64,000 bases of DNA from Formicarius rufipectus (lineage: Eukaryota > Chordata > Aves > Passeriformes > Formicariidae). The notes below the pieces were generated by a model that did not search any database, was not told the DNA's origin, and worked only from the letters and a program-made list of their open reading frames with translations. Location of the stretch: contig VXAU01000305.1 of assembly GCA_013399695.1 (NCBI GenBank), forward strand, positions 805,960 to 869,959, read 5' to 3'. The position numbers and the translations under genes are program-made. Shown one piece after another: positions 50,929-62,194 of the stretch; the stretch's first letter is position 1, and each line of letters opens with the position of its first letter.

Positions 50929-52574
50929 ATTAACTGAATGTATTACTAACTAAATCAGAGCAGAAAAATGAGAAGAAAAAGAAATCTTAAAAACACACTC
51001 CTCTCCACCTCTCTCTCCTCCCCCATGGGAGAGCAGGGAGATGGGGTATGGGGGTTACAGTCCGTTCATCACAGGTTATTTCTGCCGCTGCTCAGACAGA
51101 GGAGTCCTTCCTCTGCTCCTCATGCGGTCCCTTCCACAAGAGACAGTCCTCCATGATCTTCTCCAATGTGAGCCCATCCCTGGGACAAGTTCTCCACAAA
51201 CTGCTGCCACATGGGTCATTTTTCCACTGGTGCAGTCCTTCAGGCACAGGCTGCTCCAGCACAGGTCACTCACAGGGCTACCACAAAAACCTGCTCCAGT
51301 GTGGGCTCCTCTCACCGCGGGTCAGCAGGTCCTGCTGTGATCCTGCTCCAACACAGGGCCTCCCATGGGGTCACAGCCTCCTTCAGGCATCCAGCTGCTC
51401 TGGTGTGGGTTCCTGCCTGGGCTGCAGGTGGCTCTCTGCTCCCCCGTGGACCTCCATGGGCTGCAGGGGCACAGCTGCCTTGCAATGGTCTGGACCTTGG
51501 GCTGAAGGGGAATCTCAGCTGCGGCACCTGGAGCTCCTCCTGCTCCGACCTTGGTGTCTTGCACAGTTGTTCCTCTCACGTTCTCACTCTGCTCTTTGCT
51601 GTCCACAATTATTTTTTTCCTTTCTTGAGTTATCACAGAGGCATTACTACCACCTCTGATGGGCTCAGCCTTGGCCAGAGGTGGGTCCTGGACCCTGCTG
51701 GCATTGGCTTTGCTGGACACTCCAGCAGCTTCTCAGAGAGCACCACTTGTGTGGTCCCCCTGCTACCAAAACCTGGACACTCAAATCCAACACAACCCCT
51801 AAGTTTGAAATAGGGGTAGAAAGCTCTTAACACCAGCTTTTTCTCAAAATATATGGTTACATATGTCTGATAGAAAGGCTCTTCTTAGTGCCAATAATAT
51901 CTTACGGAAGCTAATTTTAAGGAGTCAAGTTTAAAACCAGGTATTTTCCTAAACATCTTCACACTATTTGTAAACAATCAAATTATAATTTATAGTACAG
52001 AACAGTATAGTACAGAAATGCTCAGGATTTTACACTCCCAGAGAGACATGATTTGGGTCCAAAAGATAAAATCTGTTTTCACCAAAACACACACACACAC
52101 AAAAATTCCTTCTCAAAAACAACAATAACAAAAAGTGTATTTTCACAGAAAAGAAGACAGAACTGAATGGAAAATTTAAAAAAAATTACACCTTTAGGGC
52201 AGTAATGTGGCAAAAAGCACAGGAGTATGCAAATGATCATTTTATGCAATTGGCTACAAGGCATTAGAAGACGGTTTCCAATTTCTTTTAGAAATTGAAA
52301 AAGCTAAGACAATTTAAGGTATGTTCCCAGAGTGAAGACACATCAAAGACACTTCATTACAGCTCTTTAATAAGCCACTTCATTAGCGTTCTGTTTATAG
52401 GCCAGGTTTAAATTTTCCTCTATTGCATTGGATTTTTTGTGCTTTTTTTTCAATTACATTTGCTATTAAAGGACACCAACAAAGGGCATTAACATGGCAT
52501 ATCCAAAGAAAACCAGAATACTTATAAAATTTTCACACTAATAAGAGAATGAGTATTGAAGAAGAAACAAATAG

Positions 52575-52918
52575 GACATTTGGAGCCCTACAGTATTTGA
52601 AGGGAGCTTATAAAAAAGATGGTGAGAGATTTTTTTTTTTAGCAGGGTCCGTTGCTACAGGAGAAGAGATACTAGTTTTAAACTAAGACAGGGTTGGTTT
52701 GGACTATATATAAGGAAGACATTGTTTACAATAAGGGTGTTGAGATACTGGCACAAGTTGCCCAGAGGTGGTGGATTCCCCATCCCTGGAAACATTCCAG
52801 GCCAGGTGGACAGAGCTCTGAGCAACCTGATCTAGCTGACTGTGTTTCTGGTGATTGCAGAGGAGTTGAATTAGATGACTTTAAAGGCTCAACTCAAACT
52901 GTTCTATGATTCTACAGT
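52575..52918 (+). mobile_element. CR1 LINE 3' fragment
   Basis: It shows GTATTTGAAGGGAGCTTATA, then CAAGTTGCCCAGAGGTGGTG, TTCCCCATCCCTGGAAACAT, TCTGAGCAACCTGATCTAGC and the terminal TTCTATGATTCTA. It is 5' truncated. An internal T run (52630-52639) may mark a small insertion or expansion. Confidence 0.92.
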
Positions 52919-53508
52919 CTACAAAAATGGAACTCTCATTGCTCTACTTACCCTAAATTATCTTTATTGTACAGAAACAACTGCTGTATCAAAGGATACT
53001 GATGAGCAAACCTATTTTGATATATCCTCAGTTTTGGAGATCAGTTCTGGACAGTCCTAGCACTTGCTCTTCAAAAACCCTTCATCTCTCTATTTAGAAA
53101 TGAAAGCTTTAAGCTCCTGTCACAACCAGGGTCTGAGGTCCTCAAAATAATCCAGGTAGAAGAAACATCTCTGCAGAAGTTAACAGACACTTATGAAAAC
53201 AGAAAATCACTGTTTCTGACAATATAGCTGTAAAACCAGTTCTCAAGAACAGCAGATTTATGTACATTTACAGAAAGCTTCAACTTTGTCATACACATAG
53301 GTACTCTGCTACTAAGTAGTAGGAAAGGAGAAAAAAAGGTTATCTCTAATACAAAAGTATTTTAAAAATAAAACTAGAAGACCGAAAGCTAGCATTTTTT
53401 AAGCTTAATACCACCTTTACTGTCTAATGGTTAGAGAAGCTGAAAGGAGATGACAGCTCATGAGATAAATAATCCTGTCAAGTTTCCACAGATTGTTGCC
53501 TTGTTCTT

Positions 53509-53532
53509 TTCTTAATAATTAATTATTAAGAA
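53509..53532. repeat. Perfect 24-bp AT palindrome
   Basis: CTTAATAATT followed directly by AATTATTAAG gives a 20-bp perfect inverted repeat with no spacer, extended by TT/AA to 24 bp. It is intronic. Confidence 0.9.
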
Positions 53533-54054
53533 TAAGCAGCTATTAACAGAAATATAATTAATGAAGGATTAGTCTTCCACACAAATTATATGCTCTTTTA
53601 TGCATGTTTTAAACAACAGAACAGGATTCAGTGTTCACCTCAAAACTCCTAGGTATGAGCTTCGTTAATTACACTGATAAAGGCTTATTTTTATTGCAGT
53701 TCAGCTTCAGAAAAAGTGATGTATATTTAATCACATTCCTCAAACAGAATAAAGTACAAAGAACACTTGAAAGGAGAATAACTTAACTTCATCTAATTTT
53801 TTAACTTAATTACTGTATTCATGGAAAACACTCCAGTTTTATTTTCCTCTTTCTGATTGTGTTTTATTTAAATATGAGGAGAATAAGAAAATAACATACT
53901 GATGGTGTAACCATTTAAAGTGGCAGGGTGGGGGGGAAAGCCCTAATGGCAAACCATCATTTCCATCTAAAATACCATGAAATTATTATACACAAGTCAC
54001 AATATTACTTTGTATGACTGCTGCTCATGCGAGATAAGATAGTAAAAAAGTCTG

Positions 54055-54128
54055 TTTTGTTTGTTGGGGTTTTGTTTTGTTTTGTTTGGTGGGGGGTTTT
54101 TTGTTTTGTTTTGTTGTTGTTTTTTTCT
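54055..54128. repeat. T/G-rich (TTTTG)n-like tract
   Basis: TTTTG units are interspersed with G runs (GGGG, GGGGGG). It yields a spurious 72-codon frame full of F, C and G. Confidence 0.88.
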
Positions 54129-57100
54129 TTTAGGTTACCTACTCTTCCTAACAAAGCTGGGTTTACGTTTTCACAAGGCACCGAGTATTAAACAAGAATA
54201 CAAAATTTTACCTAATCTTTCCTGCTCACTGACAGTTCTGTGCCAAGACTATACAGGCAAGGGAAATGAAAGTAGTTGACAGAACTGGAGGACAACACTG
54301 CACTAAAAATTACAAAATGGGTTCCTGATAGTAGGCAAAGAACTACATTATATTTAACAAGAAGTCTATTTCTGAGGTGTCAGGAGTTTTTAAGCCTGTC
54401 ATATTGCATGCTGCCAAAAAATGAAGCCAAAATGTAACTTAAAAGTTACATTAAGACAACACTTTCTAGAAGATTCTTCTGAAATAATCACTAAATATAC
54501 TACTAATAAAAGATATTTTACTGTGTTTGAAGGGTGTTTATAGTCATACAACTGAAAGGATGCATATTTTCAAATCTCAGAAGTGGTGGACTGATTCCTA
54601 ACTTTCAAGCAAGAAAAGTTTGACACTACCATAATTGTTCACATTCATACAGGCCTGTTTCACTTATGTTTACAGTATCTTGATTACATTACCTGTCACC
54701 ATAGCTACAGAAAATCCAAGTTCTGTGTTATAACCTCACAACTGCTAATCTGAAGGCTAATTATCAAAGAAGGAATTTTTCAACATCATCCCTTTCAAAA
54801 CTATTGTATGAAACAACCACACTGTGTAATGTATCAAAGCTCCAATAAATATACGTCAGAGTTTTCCCCAGAAATGTTGCATTTACTGAGCAAGAATTTG
54901 CCATTCTGGGTACCCAGGCAAAACTGCTCCTTTAATTGTAGAAATGCATGTATTGAACAAAATGGGGTTAATATCTTTTAATTTGTGTTACAGCTTGAAA
55001 GCTAACATCTGAGCATAGGACAGAGATGAATCCAATTTTATACACTGCAACAGCAATAATACCAGCAGGCTTAAGAGATCCCAAGCAGGAATTAATTGTT
55101 CCCTATATTTAGAATGATGCTACTTTATAATATGACTCTCTTTCTGAATTTGATCATAAGGAGAATATTAACTCAAGTATTTTTTATTTTATGCTACATT
55201 TTCACTTCATGTTTTTTATCATTGTAGCAGACAAACTTTCCATAGCTCAGAATGATACGAAATTCTCTTTCCCTTCTCCTTCACTCCAAGGAAGTGGGGG
55301 AGGAGTGGGCAGAATATGTCTACTGACTACACTGTCCCATCACACACTAAATCATTTTAATTGAAGCTTCTAACTAATTTTCCCATCTCTGCCACTGCAG
55401 TTTTCTCTACATGACAGACAGTCACTCCTTTCTTTCCAGTGAAGTGCTGCACAGGAGTTACTGGTCATGGTCTCTGTCTGAGAACTTTAAATGAACTTGC
55501 TGCCATTCCAGCCTTTCAATGCATATAAAGAAGAAATAATTCACAGAAACATGTTGATAAGGAGTAGAAAGGAGAATTTTGATATGTTTCTCATGCTCTG
55601 CATGTTAATGAGACTCACTGTAGTAGAAATAACTGGACTTTGTGAGCTTAATATCAAGATGCATCACACTGCTAGTCAGAAACAGCAGGACAGTTATTAT
55701 CTGAAGCCAAATCATTCTTCTTCAAATGGACAAACCCAGACAAGAAAGACAATATTACTTATGTTGCTGTGCAAAACCTCTACCATCACTGAAGATGCTG
55801 TGAACACTCTTTAAACTGAGTGACAGAAGAAATCAATTTTCTGTCAAAAAGGACTGCAAATAATTTGACAGGCTGCCTCCTTTCCATCTGTGGCACTTCA
55901 ATCTGCTGAAATATACACATACATGCTGAAGAAAAAGTAGAGCCATAGATCATTTTCTCTGCTAGATTTCTTTTCCTATTTCTGGTATGTGCATGCGTAT
56001 CATCCTGCCCATATAATTTTTCTGCATGCAGAACAACAGGATGAATACTCAAAGTTTTATCTATCTAAACTAGTCTCAGAAGTACTAAATAGTGTTGAGC
56101 AACCACCTAACAGCAGAACACTTGTTCATACTTGTTGCATATATCTCTTTGGAACAGTTACACTTCAGAAGAGTCTTGCATGAATAGTTATATGAGAAGT
56201 ATTTGTTCATTTATAATGAATGATACAAAATTATGTCCCCCTCCTCCCATTAAAAAAATATGGCATAAGAAAATATTTCTAATGAACACTCGATCAAAGA
56301 TACAGTGGTACTTCATTTGGAATATTCAGTACATTTCCAGTCAGCAAAAGGCAACGGGTAGCACCCAGCAATATGAAATCCGTGCGAGGTTCCTCAAATA
56401 TAAAAAAAAAATCCTAGATGAATTAATTTCACCTAACTGCAGAAAAAAGCCATAATGTACACTTTTACAATGACCTGAAGGAGGATTATCACAGACAGAT
56501 GGATTCATAAGAGCTCACTCTGTCAACAATGATGGCAAACCCAAAAATCTCAGACTTTCTTCATCCTGGGAACACAGACATAGATCGGGATGTAGATGAA
56601 CTTCACTCTCTGCTTCCTGTCTTAAGAATTTCCCATCTCAGTTCTAGTCCAACAGCAGTGGGACTGTGTGCTCTTTGGTTAAGCTGTTCTGGCAGAGAAC
56701 ATCAAGATAGACACATGGATCCCATGGCACTAAGACAGAGCTCAGAATGGTGCTAATTCCTTGATTGGAAAGAGGACAAATTGCTCTTACCTCGTTACAA
56801 AAATTCGAGGACTTTCACATACCCTAAAACTTGTTAAAAATCAGTGTCACCTTCAAAGAACTTACCCAACCTTAAAAAATAATTTTCAATGTACACTTGT
56901 TCATGGATTGCTGTTTGAGCCCCCAAACCATATCCCCTATCACTTCACTCTCCTAATAAATATCTTAAATTTTGCAGTAGCAGAAAAAAAGTTGAACCTT
57001 AAAGGATATGATAAAATCTCACATTACATACCAAAGGAATTTTATGATCACTAAGGTTATGAAAGAGGTCAAATCTCTTCATGAATCTTAAAAGCGGGCA

Positions 57101-58781
57101 TTACGAACGGCAAGCTGAGCAAACAAAATCAAGGTTAAAAGGCTTTTCACATGATGCACTTAGTTTTCCCTCACCTGTGTCCACATCCTCACCATGTCTC
57201 TAAACAAGCCCACTTGTTTACTTATTTATTTTTAACAGTTCTATATTCCCAAAGATGACCATATTCTTCCAAATACAGGAAAAAATAAGAGTCTGCGTCT
57301 CAAACTTGTGAAGGAAAGCCATGTTCCTTCTGGGCAGCAAGACATGAAGTCAGACATTGCAGCTCACACGACAGGCAGGACTTTTTCCCTTGTGCAAGAC
57401 ATGACTAGGACTGAAGAAATGCACCATGACTACAGACTTTCCAGTGTTTCTCTCAGGTGTTAGAACCTGAGACTATATTAAACTAAAAAGATCACGGTAT
57501 TGAGGTTAACATAACCTTTAAACTCACTGTTAACAAGATCAAGACGGTCAGAATCAATTGTATTTCATGTTGCATCATTAAGGTTTTGCCCAGATGTCAA
57601 AAGAATTTTGTAGGGATATGAAAGTATAAACTGTACGGAAGCTTGTTATTTCACATTTTCTAATCTAGCCTATTTCTCAATAATTTTAAAGTAAGAGGTG
57701 ACTCAGTTTGCTGGGGCTGAATGAACAGATTAGTTATTTAGTTTGTGTTACCCTATGCAAAAGACCATTTCTTGGATTTGGACCTGTGAAGCCCAGAAAA
57801 AGCTGGCAATGAAGCCTTCGTTTCGGTACAGCATGTAGGACTGCTCATGGTTTGATGGCACTAACAGCAAAAAACAGTAACAATGACAACAGTGGAAGAG
57901 TGGAGCAAAACAATATCCTTCCTCACATTAGAAACTTGTTTCTCTCCAAGAAGTTAGTATGTTGGGGGTTTTTAGAGTGTCACTGTTGCTTTTAAGTGCC
58001 ACAAGAGCATAAAGCACTCACATTTGCTCTTTTGTTTGAAGCAGGGTATGACACAAACGGAGATTGAAAAAGAGTGAAAACTCTAAGAAGCATTATTTAC
58101 AAGATCAAAGAAGAAAAATGTAAAGTCTATTTTTTAGTGACAGATAAATATGCTTTCCAAACCTCACAAATAAAAAACAAACCAACCAACACAAAGACAG
58201 AGCTCCCAGAAATACCCCAGCAAGTTATTCCAAAGATGGAAATTGTACTACTTCTGATAGGATGCACCATTGTGGCAGCAGCCATTGCTATGCCTCTTGC
58301 TGCCCAAGTGCCTGCATGAGTTATCCACCATTTCCAACAAGCATGCCTTTTATTTCTGTTTAAAAAGGGAAGAATTATGTGCAGTTGCAAATTTTTCAAA
58401 AATTCACAAGTGCACATATATAATGGAACAATATTGTAAAGACAACACTTTTAACTGAAAGGGCCTTCCAGTGAATGGGACTAGTTCTGTGTCTTACTTT
58501 GTTCAGATTGCCTAAACTTCCCAAACTCAGAAAAATATAACTGCATAAATATGATATTACAGGAAAGCAGGAGCCTAAGTGATCCGAGAACTCTCCTGTT
58601 ACTGCCTAATTTTCTGCAAAATGCAAAACACTGAAAGCAAACAAGTACTCACTAAAAATAAACAAACCAAACAAATGAAATAAAACTGACAACAAACCAG
58701 CACACCAATCCAACTAACCAAAAAAAAACCCAAAAAACACCATAGAAAGATTTTTGGGCTTAAGTGAGGAAGTGTGCTTAC

Positions 58782-58984
58782 CTTAATACACCTACAATTT
58801 TTCTAATAGCACACTGGACAACATCTTTGGCAGAAAGACCTGGATCTCCAACGGCCACTTGTAACAACTGCTGTACCATGTCCAAGGGCTGACCATCTAT
58901 ACACATAGCCACTGCTTGCTCATGGATTTTTTCTTTCTCTGACCTTGACAAATCATATAAGTAGCCATACCTCTGTAGTGTATC
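58782..58984 (-). CDS. NBAS: NBAS coding exon (equivalent of human exon 46)
   Basis: The exon is 203 nt, starts in phase 0 and ends with two bases (AG) of a Ser codon finished by the next exon. The acceptor is ATCTTTTCACAG|GATACA and the donor is TTAAG|GTAAGC. It encodes DTLQRYGYLYDLSRSEKEKI, then the conserved block DGQPLDMVQQLLQVAVG, then a helix ending CAIRKIVGVL. The open frame runs about 90 nt further 5', but that part is intronic. Only the acceptor at 58985/58984 keeps phase with the upstream exon and matches the family join (...NSEQ followed by DTLQ). The intron before it is only 256 nt, the shortest in the window. Confidence 0.95.
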
Positions 58985-59240
58985 CTGTGAAAAGATAATT
59001 TTTTGAACACCAGTCAGTGTGCTTCTTATATACAAGGCTGCCTTGGAATCTTCCTTTCTGCTAAGAATTAACATATACAGAAAAAAAAAAAAAAAAAAGA
59101 GATTGATGGAAGTGAATTTTCAAAAACCAGGTCAATAGAATCAAAAGTAGAAAACATTAATAAAAACTGGCAGAAGATTGATGTCTATCATTACTAGTCA
59201 TGGTAACACTCAAAACAAGCATTTGACCAGTAATCGTTAC
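58985..59240 (-). other. NBAS: NBAS short intron (between exons 45 and 46 equivalents)
   Basis: This 256-nt intron has donor CAG|GTAACG and acceptor TTTTCACAG. On the minus strand it contains a T run of about 18 (59081-59099 as A on the plus strand), followed by a decoy TTCTTAGCAG acceptor at 59058-59063. Confidence 0.9.
59081..59099. repeat. Poly-A homopolymer
   Basis: About 18 consecutive A on the plus strand lie within the 256-nt NBAS intron. On the gene strand it is a T tract. Confidence 0.9.
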
Positions 59241-59459
59241 CTGCTCGCTGTTTTTCAAGTAAGTGATGAAACTGTGAGTGAGTGTTTCCAGATGAGCAAG
59301 AGATTGTTGCAAGTGATTCAAAGTATCTTCATAAGCAACAGACGGATTTTCAGCATCTTTCATGTCATTCTCTGAAGTTTTTTTTCTTGATTTCTCAGAA
59401 AGATGTTTGACTGCCTTAATAGCCTTCTTAGTTACTTCTATCCTGGCTTCAACTGGCAG
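59241..59459 (-). CDS. NBAS: NBAS coding exon (equivalent of human exon 45)
   Basis: This is the first exon of the gene in the window: 219 nt, 73 codons, phase 0 at both ends. The acceptor is a T-rich tract ending TTTTTCAG before CTGCCAGTT, and the donor is CAG|GTAACG. The product begins LPVEARIEVTKKAIKAVKHL. A charged, probably flexible stretch follows (SEKSRKK, then ENDMKDAENPS), and then a helix-like segment, TLNHLQQSLAHLETLTHSF. Codon 6 (AGG at 59444-59442) encodes an Arg that lines up with human R1914. R1914H is the known SOPH-syndrome change; the alignment is from memory and residue counting. The open frame continues 5' of the acceptor, but I place the start at the splice site because it matches the human boundary and has the pyrimidine tract. 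Confidence 0.93.
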
Positions 59460-59785
59460 CTGAAAAAGATTGCTCAATTATTTATTCATCCATCACTCCT
59501 ATGCTACTATTTGTATTACAGCAGTGCCTAGAGGTCAGCTGGATCCACTGCTCCACAACACAGCATAAAAACTAAATGAAGTATTTAATAAGAAAAAAAA
59601 ACTTTCTTTCTCATTAGTCGTTTACTTAAAAAAGACCAGTATTCCATTACTTTCTTTTACTGTCCTTCCCTTTACTGATGTTGACTCTTGCACATTTTAA
59701 ACCATATGAAACTTCTTTTCCCAATCATATTTATTATTTTTGCAAACTGCTACCTTATAATCTTCAATTTTTAATTCTGCATTGA

Positions 59786-60365
59786 TGTGTCAGGTTCTTC
59801 TTGGCTCTCTACCAAACACAGCTGTGAACCGGTCAGCCGTTCCCCGCCCCCCATCCCAACAAAGGAAAAAAACTAGCAAAAGGAAAAAATTAGTAAAGGA
59901 ATATATGTATTTATAGATATGTCATGTATATACAGCTAAATACTATGTACATATAATATAAGGATTCCAAACAATCCCCAACACTCCCCAAAAAGGGAAA
60001 AGGGGAAGGGGAAGAGGATCGAAAAGGGCAAAAACAAAACAACCCCACACAATCAAATCCCAGGAATTAATTCAGTAGATTAACATAGTAAGATCTCACC
60101 AACTTCCCTTAGGAGGAGTGCCTTCCCTCCTCTGTCAACACAGAGAAAAGCCCTCAGCAGTCCTTAGCTCATATAGATAAGCCGAGCCCTAAACACCGAG
60201 AGCTGCTGGCTCCGTGTTCACCCAACAAGGGAGAGACCAGGAAAAAGAGCAAAAGAGGAAACTCCCTCTTGTCTTTATACACCTGATTATGTAAGGGAAT
60301 GATATGGGATACTTCCTTAGTTATGCCTCCAGGTTCTAGGGAAGGCCTACAGACAAACTACCACA
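59786..60365 (-). mobile_element. Solo LTR of an avian endogenous retrovirus
   Basis: On the minus strand it starts TGTGGTAGTTTGTCTGTAGG and ends GAAGAACCTGACACA, giving TG...CA ends over 580 bp. A TATA-like GTGTATAAAGACA lies about 75 bp into the element, followed by a T/C-rich leader (CCTCTTTTGCTCTTTTTCC). The flanks ATTGA (59781-59785) and ACTGA (60366-60370) agree at four of five bases, suggesting a 5-bp target duplication, the length typical of ERVL. No internal viral genes are present. Confidence 0.72.
60276..60288 (-). promoter_or_regulatory. LTR TATA-box candidate
   Basis: GTGTATAAAGAC on the minus strand sits at the usual U3/R distance inside the LTR at 59786-60365. It points in the same direction as NBAS. 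Confidence 0.45.
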
Positions 60366-61607
60366 ACTGAGAATGTCTGAGGACCACTTTCTAAGATTAA
60401 CTGAAAACACAGTTAAGGTGAGTATTGTCAGGTTTCCATCACTGTTTAAATTATATCCCTAAGACCATAACTGTAAGCAAAAAACATCAGGAGGAGGTCT
60501 ACAACTTTTTAATCAATCTATTTAAAGCCCAAGTTACATAAAACAGCAACTCACTATCTTTTAAGACCTGTACAACTAAATGTATGTAGGCACTACACTA
60601 AAACAAGAGTCTTGCTTTCGTGTTTCAGGAAAGACACAGCTTTAATTATGTTTCAAAACAAAGTCTGAAATATGATTTTAGAAATTCATGTATAATTGTT
60701 CATTTGTAAGTTCAAGTACAGGTTTAAAGATCCTTGCAATATACTTTTAATTGGTGGGGGTGTCCTGTGCTTAAACTCTAAATCTAAAGCATTAGGTACT
60801 TTTAAAATCCGGTGTTTTAGTTACTGGAATACTGAAGAGAGACATATAAAAATTTTAATTTTCAAGTTGAAAGACACAACAAACAGAAAATAAAGCTTGA
60901 ATCTATATTGACACAGTGAATAAGAAAGAGGATAAATTACCACAAAATGAAGGAACTTAAACTTCTACAGCATTGTTCATACCAAAGTCCAGTAGATGTT
61001 AAACCCATAATTAAACTAGCTACTTGCAATTCTACTTGATAAGGACTATTTAGTGGAAAGTTTTACAATTTCTATACTTCCCTCTTCTCTCCCAGAAAAA
61101 AAGCCATAAGTGAAAGATTTAGGATTTACTCTTGAGTTTTTGTGCTGCTACTATGATCCACAGTAATAGTCTACTGGATATTTCTAATGATAAAAGCAAA
61201 ATGGGTGGACATTATTGTAAGAGTTCAGAAACTTGCCAGTATTAACACAATACAAAGAGTATTTTACCCTTCAGTTTCCAATGCAATGCAGTTTTATTCC
61301 CATGCAAAGAAATTGAGTTTGTTACTTTGAACAGAGTTTCAGTATTAGGTTTTACTGTAAGTAAAGAAAAAGGTGACAGTCTCCAGATCACATTAAAGTG
61401 TAACAACCACAGCTGTATTTGTACAGCCATTTTGTAAACATGATAAAAGATGAAAACAGCTACATAGTTTTTTGCTCTTTAGTGTACATTCTAACTTCAA
61501 AATGCAACCAATTTAAATATTCCACTCAACTTGTATCCTAGAGAACTGTGCCAATACACTACCGGTTTAGAAGTCATGATGCCATAAGCATATACAGAAT
61601 AAAGCAT

Positions 61608-61641
61608 TCAGAAAAAAAAAAAAGAAAAAAGAAAAAAAAAA
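61608..61641. repeat. A-rich low-complexity tract
   Basis: The tract is runs of A broken by single G. No attached element was recognised. Confidence 0.8.
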
Positions 61642-61774
61642 TAGGTTCTTTCCAAGGCTATTTTAACTTTGCATTCACATTTGTATAGTGCCAAAATGCA
61701 GAACTACCAATGTACGTTTTCTCTGGTTATTCTATTCCAAAACATGAATAGCTATCCTCTGTACTGCCTCCCCG

Positions 61775-62185
61775 CACTCTGAGTACAGAATTCTTATGAC
61801 CTAATTTAAACCTACTCTCTTCCAGTTTGAAGCCATTCCCCCTTGTTCTGTCACTACATGTCATTGTATACAGTTTCCCTCCACCTTTCTTGTAGGGTAT
61901 CTTCAGGTACTGGAAGCTAGGTCACTCCAGAGCCTCCTCTTTCCCAGACTGAACAATCCCAGTACTCTCAGCCTTTCCTAACAGGAGAGGTGCTCCAGCT
62001 CTTTAATCATCTTGGTGTCCCTCCTCTGCACCTACTCCAGCAGGTCAATGTCCCTCCTGTGCTGGGGACCCCAGAGCTGGATGCAGCACTGAAAGTAGGA
62101 TCTCACCAGAGCAGAGTACAAGGGCAGAAACACCTCCCTTGACCTGCTGTCCATGCTGCTTTTGATCCCAGCTTTACATATTCCA
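61775..62185 (-). mobile_element. CR1 LINE fragment
   Basis: The plus strand shows AGTTTGAAGCCATTCCCCCT, TTCTTGTAGGGTATCTTCAG, ATCTTTAATCATCTTGGTG-like text (TTTAATCATCTTGGTGTCCC), GGGGACCCCAGAGCTGGATG and GACCTGCTGTCCATGCTGCT. This is the same region as in the copy at 40076-40915. Its 3' tip is missing, and its 5' side stops where the neighbouring LTR begins. Confidence 0.92.
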
Positions 62186-62194
62186 CTAACCAAA

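Larger units (their letters stand above)
50263..51794 (-). mobile_element. Avian ERV-type solo LTR, interrupted by a later insertion
   Basis: On the minus strand the element starts TGTGTTGGATTTGAGTG and, after the GGTTTTGGTAGCAGGGGGAC and AGCCAATGCCAGCAGGGTCC landmarks, ends ...ACCAGGGTCAGCACA, so it has TG...CA ends. It includes the conserved pieces TCTGTGATAACTCAAG, ACCCCCATACCCCATCTCC and AGACTGTCTCTTGTGG, and the repeated clustered motif GCTCCAGC/CTGCTCCA. Without the 505-bp insert its length is about 1.02 kb. I recognise it as a common avian LTR family but cannot name the subfamily. No convincing target duplication is visible. There is no internal retroviral gene, so it is a solo LTR. 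Long open frames on both strands at 51048-51813 come from its high GC content. Confidence 0.82.
48877..58781 (-). other. NBAS: NBAS intron (between exons 46 and 47 equivalents)
   Basis: This 9,905-nt intron contains (AAAAC)n (49452-49485), the nested LTR/RTE-like element (50263-51794), a CR1 (52575-52918), a 24-bp palindrome (53509-53532) and a T/G-rich tract (54055-54128). The stretch 54130-58780 has no recognised repeat or exon apart from a possible CR1-like trace near 56295-56345. Confidence 0.75.

Noticed and set aside
51048..51813. Open frames of about 200 codons on both strands
   Set aside because: They lie within a GC-rich avian LTR. Several overlapping frames are open at once, and none shows a protein domain.
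54061..54279. 72-codon frame with a hydrophobic F/C/G-rich start resembling a signal peptide
   Set aside because: The hydrophobic part is the translated (TTTTG)n tract.
56295..56345. Possible old CR1/L2-like trace (GGTACTTCATTTGGAATATT)
   Set aside because: One short resemblance to the CR1 segment CTGGAGTACTGTGTCCAG. Too diverged, and without neighbouring landmarks, to annotate.
58985..59074. 5' extension of the 58782-58984 exon (30 codons with a Met)
   Set aside because: Only the acceptor at 58985/58984 keeps phase with the upstream exon and matches the known protein. The extension is intron.
61242..61430. 62-codon minus-strand frame as a possible additional NBAS exon
   Set aside because: There is no matching acceptor/donor pair and no similarity to NBAS as remembered.
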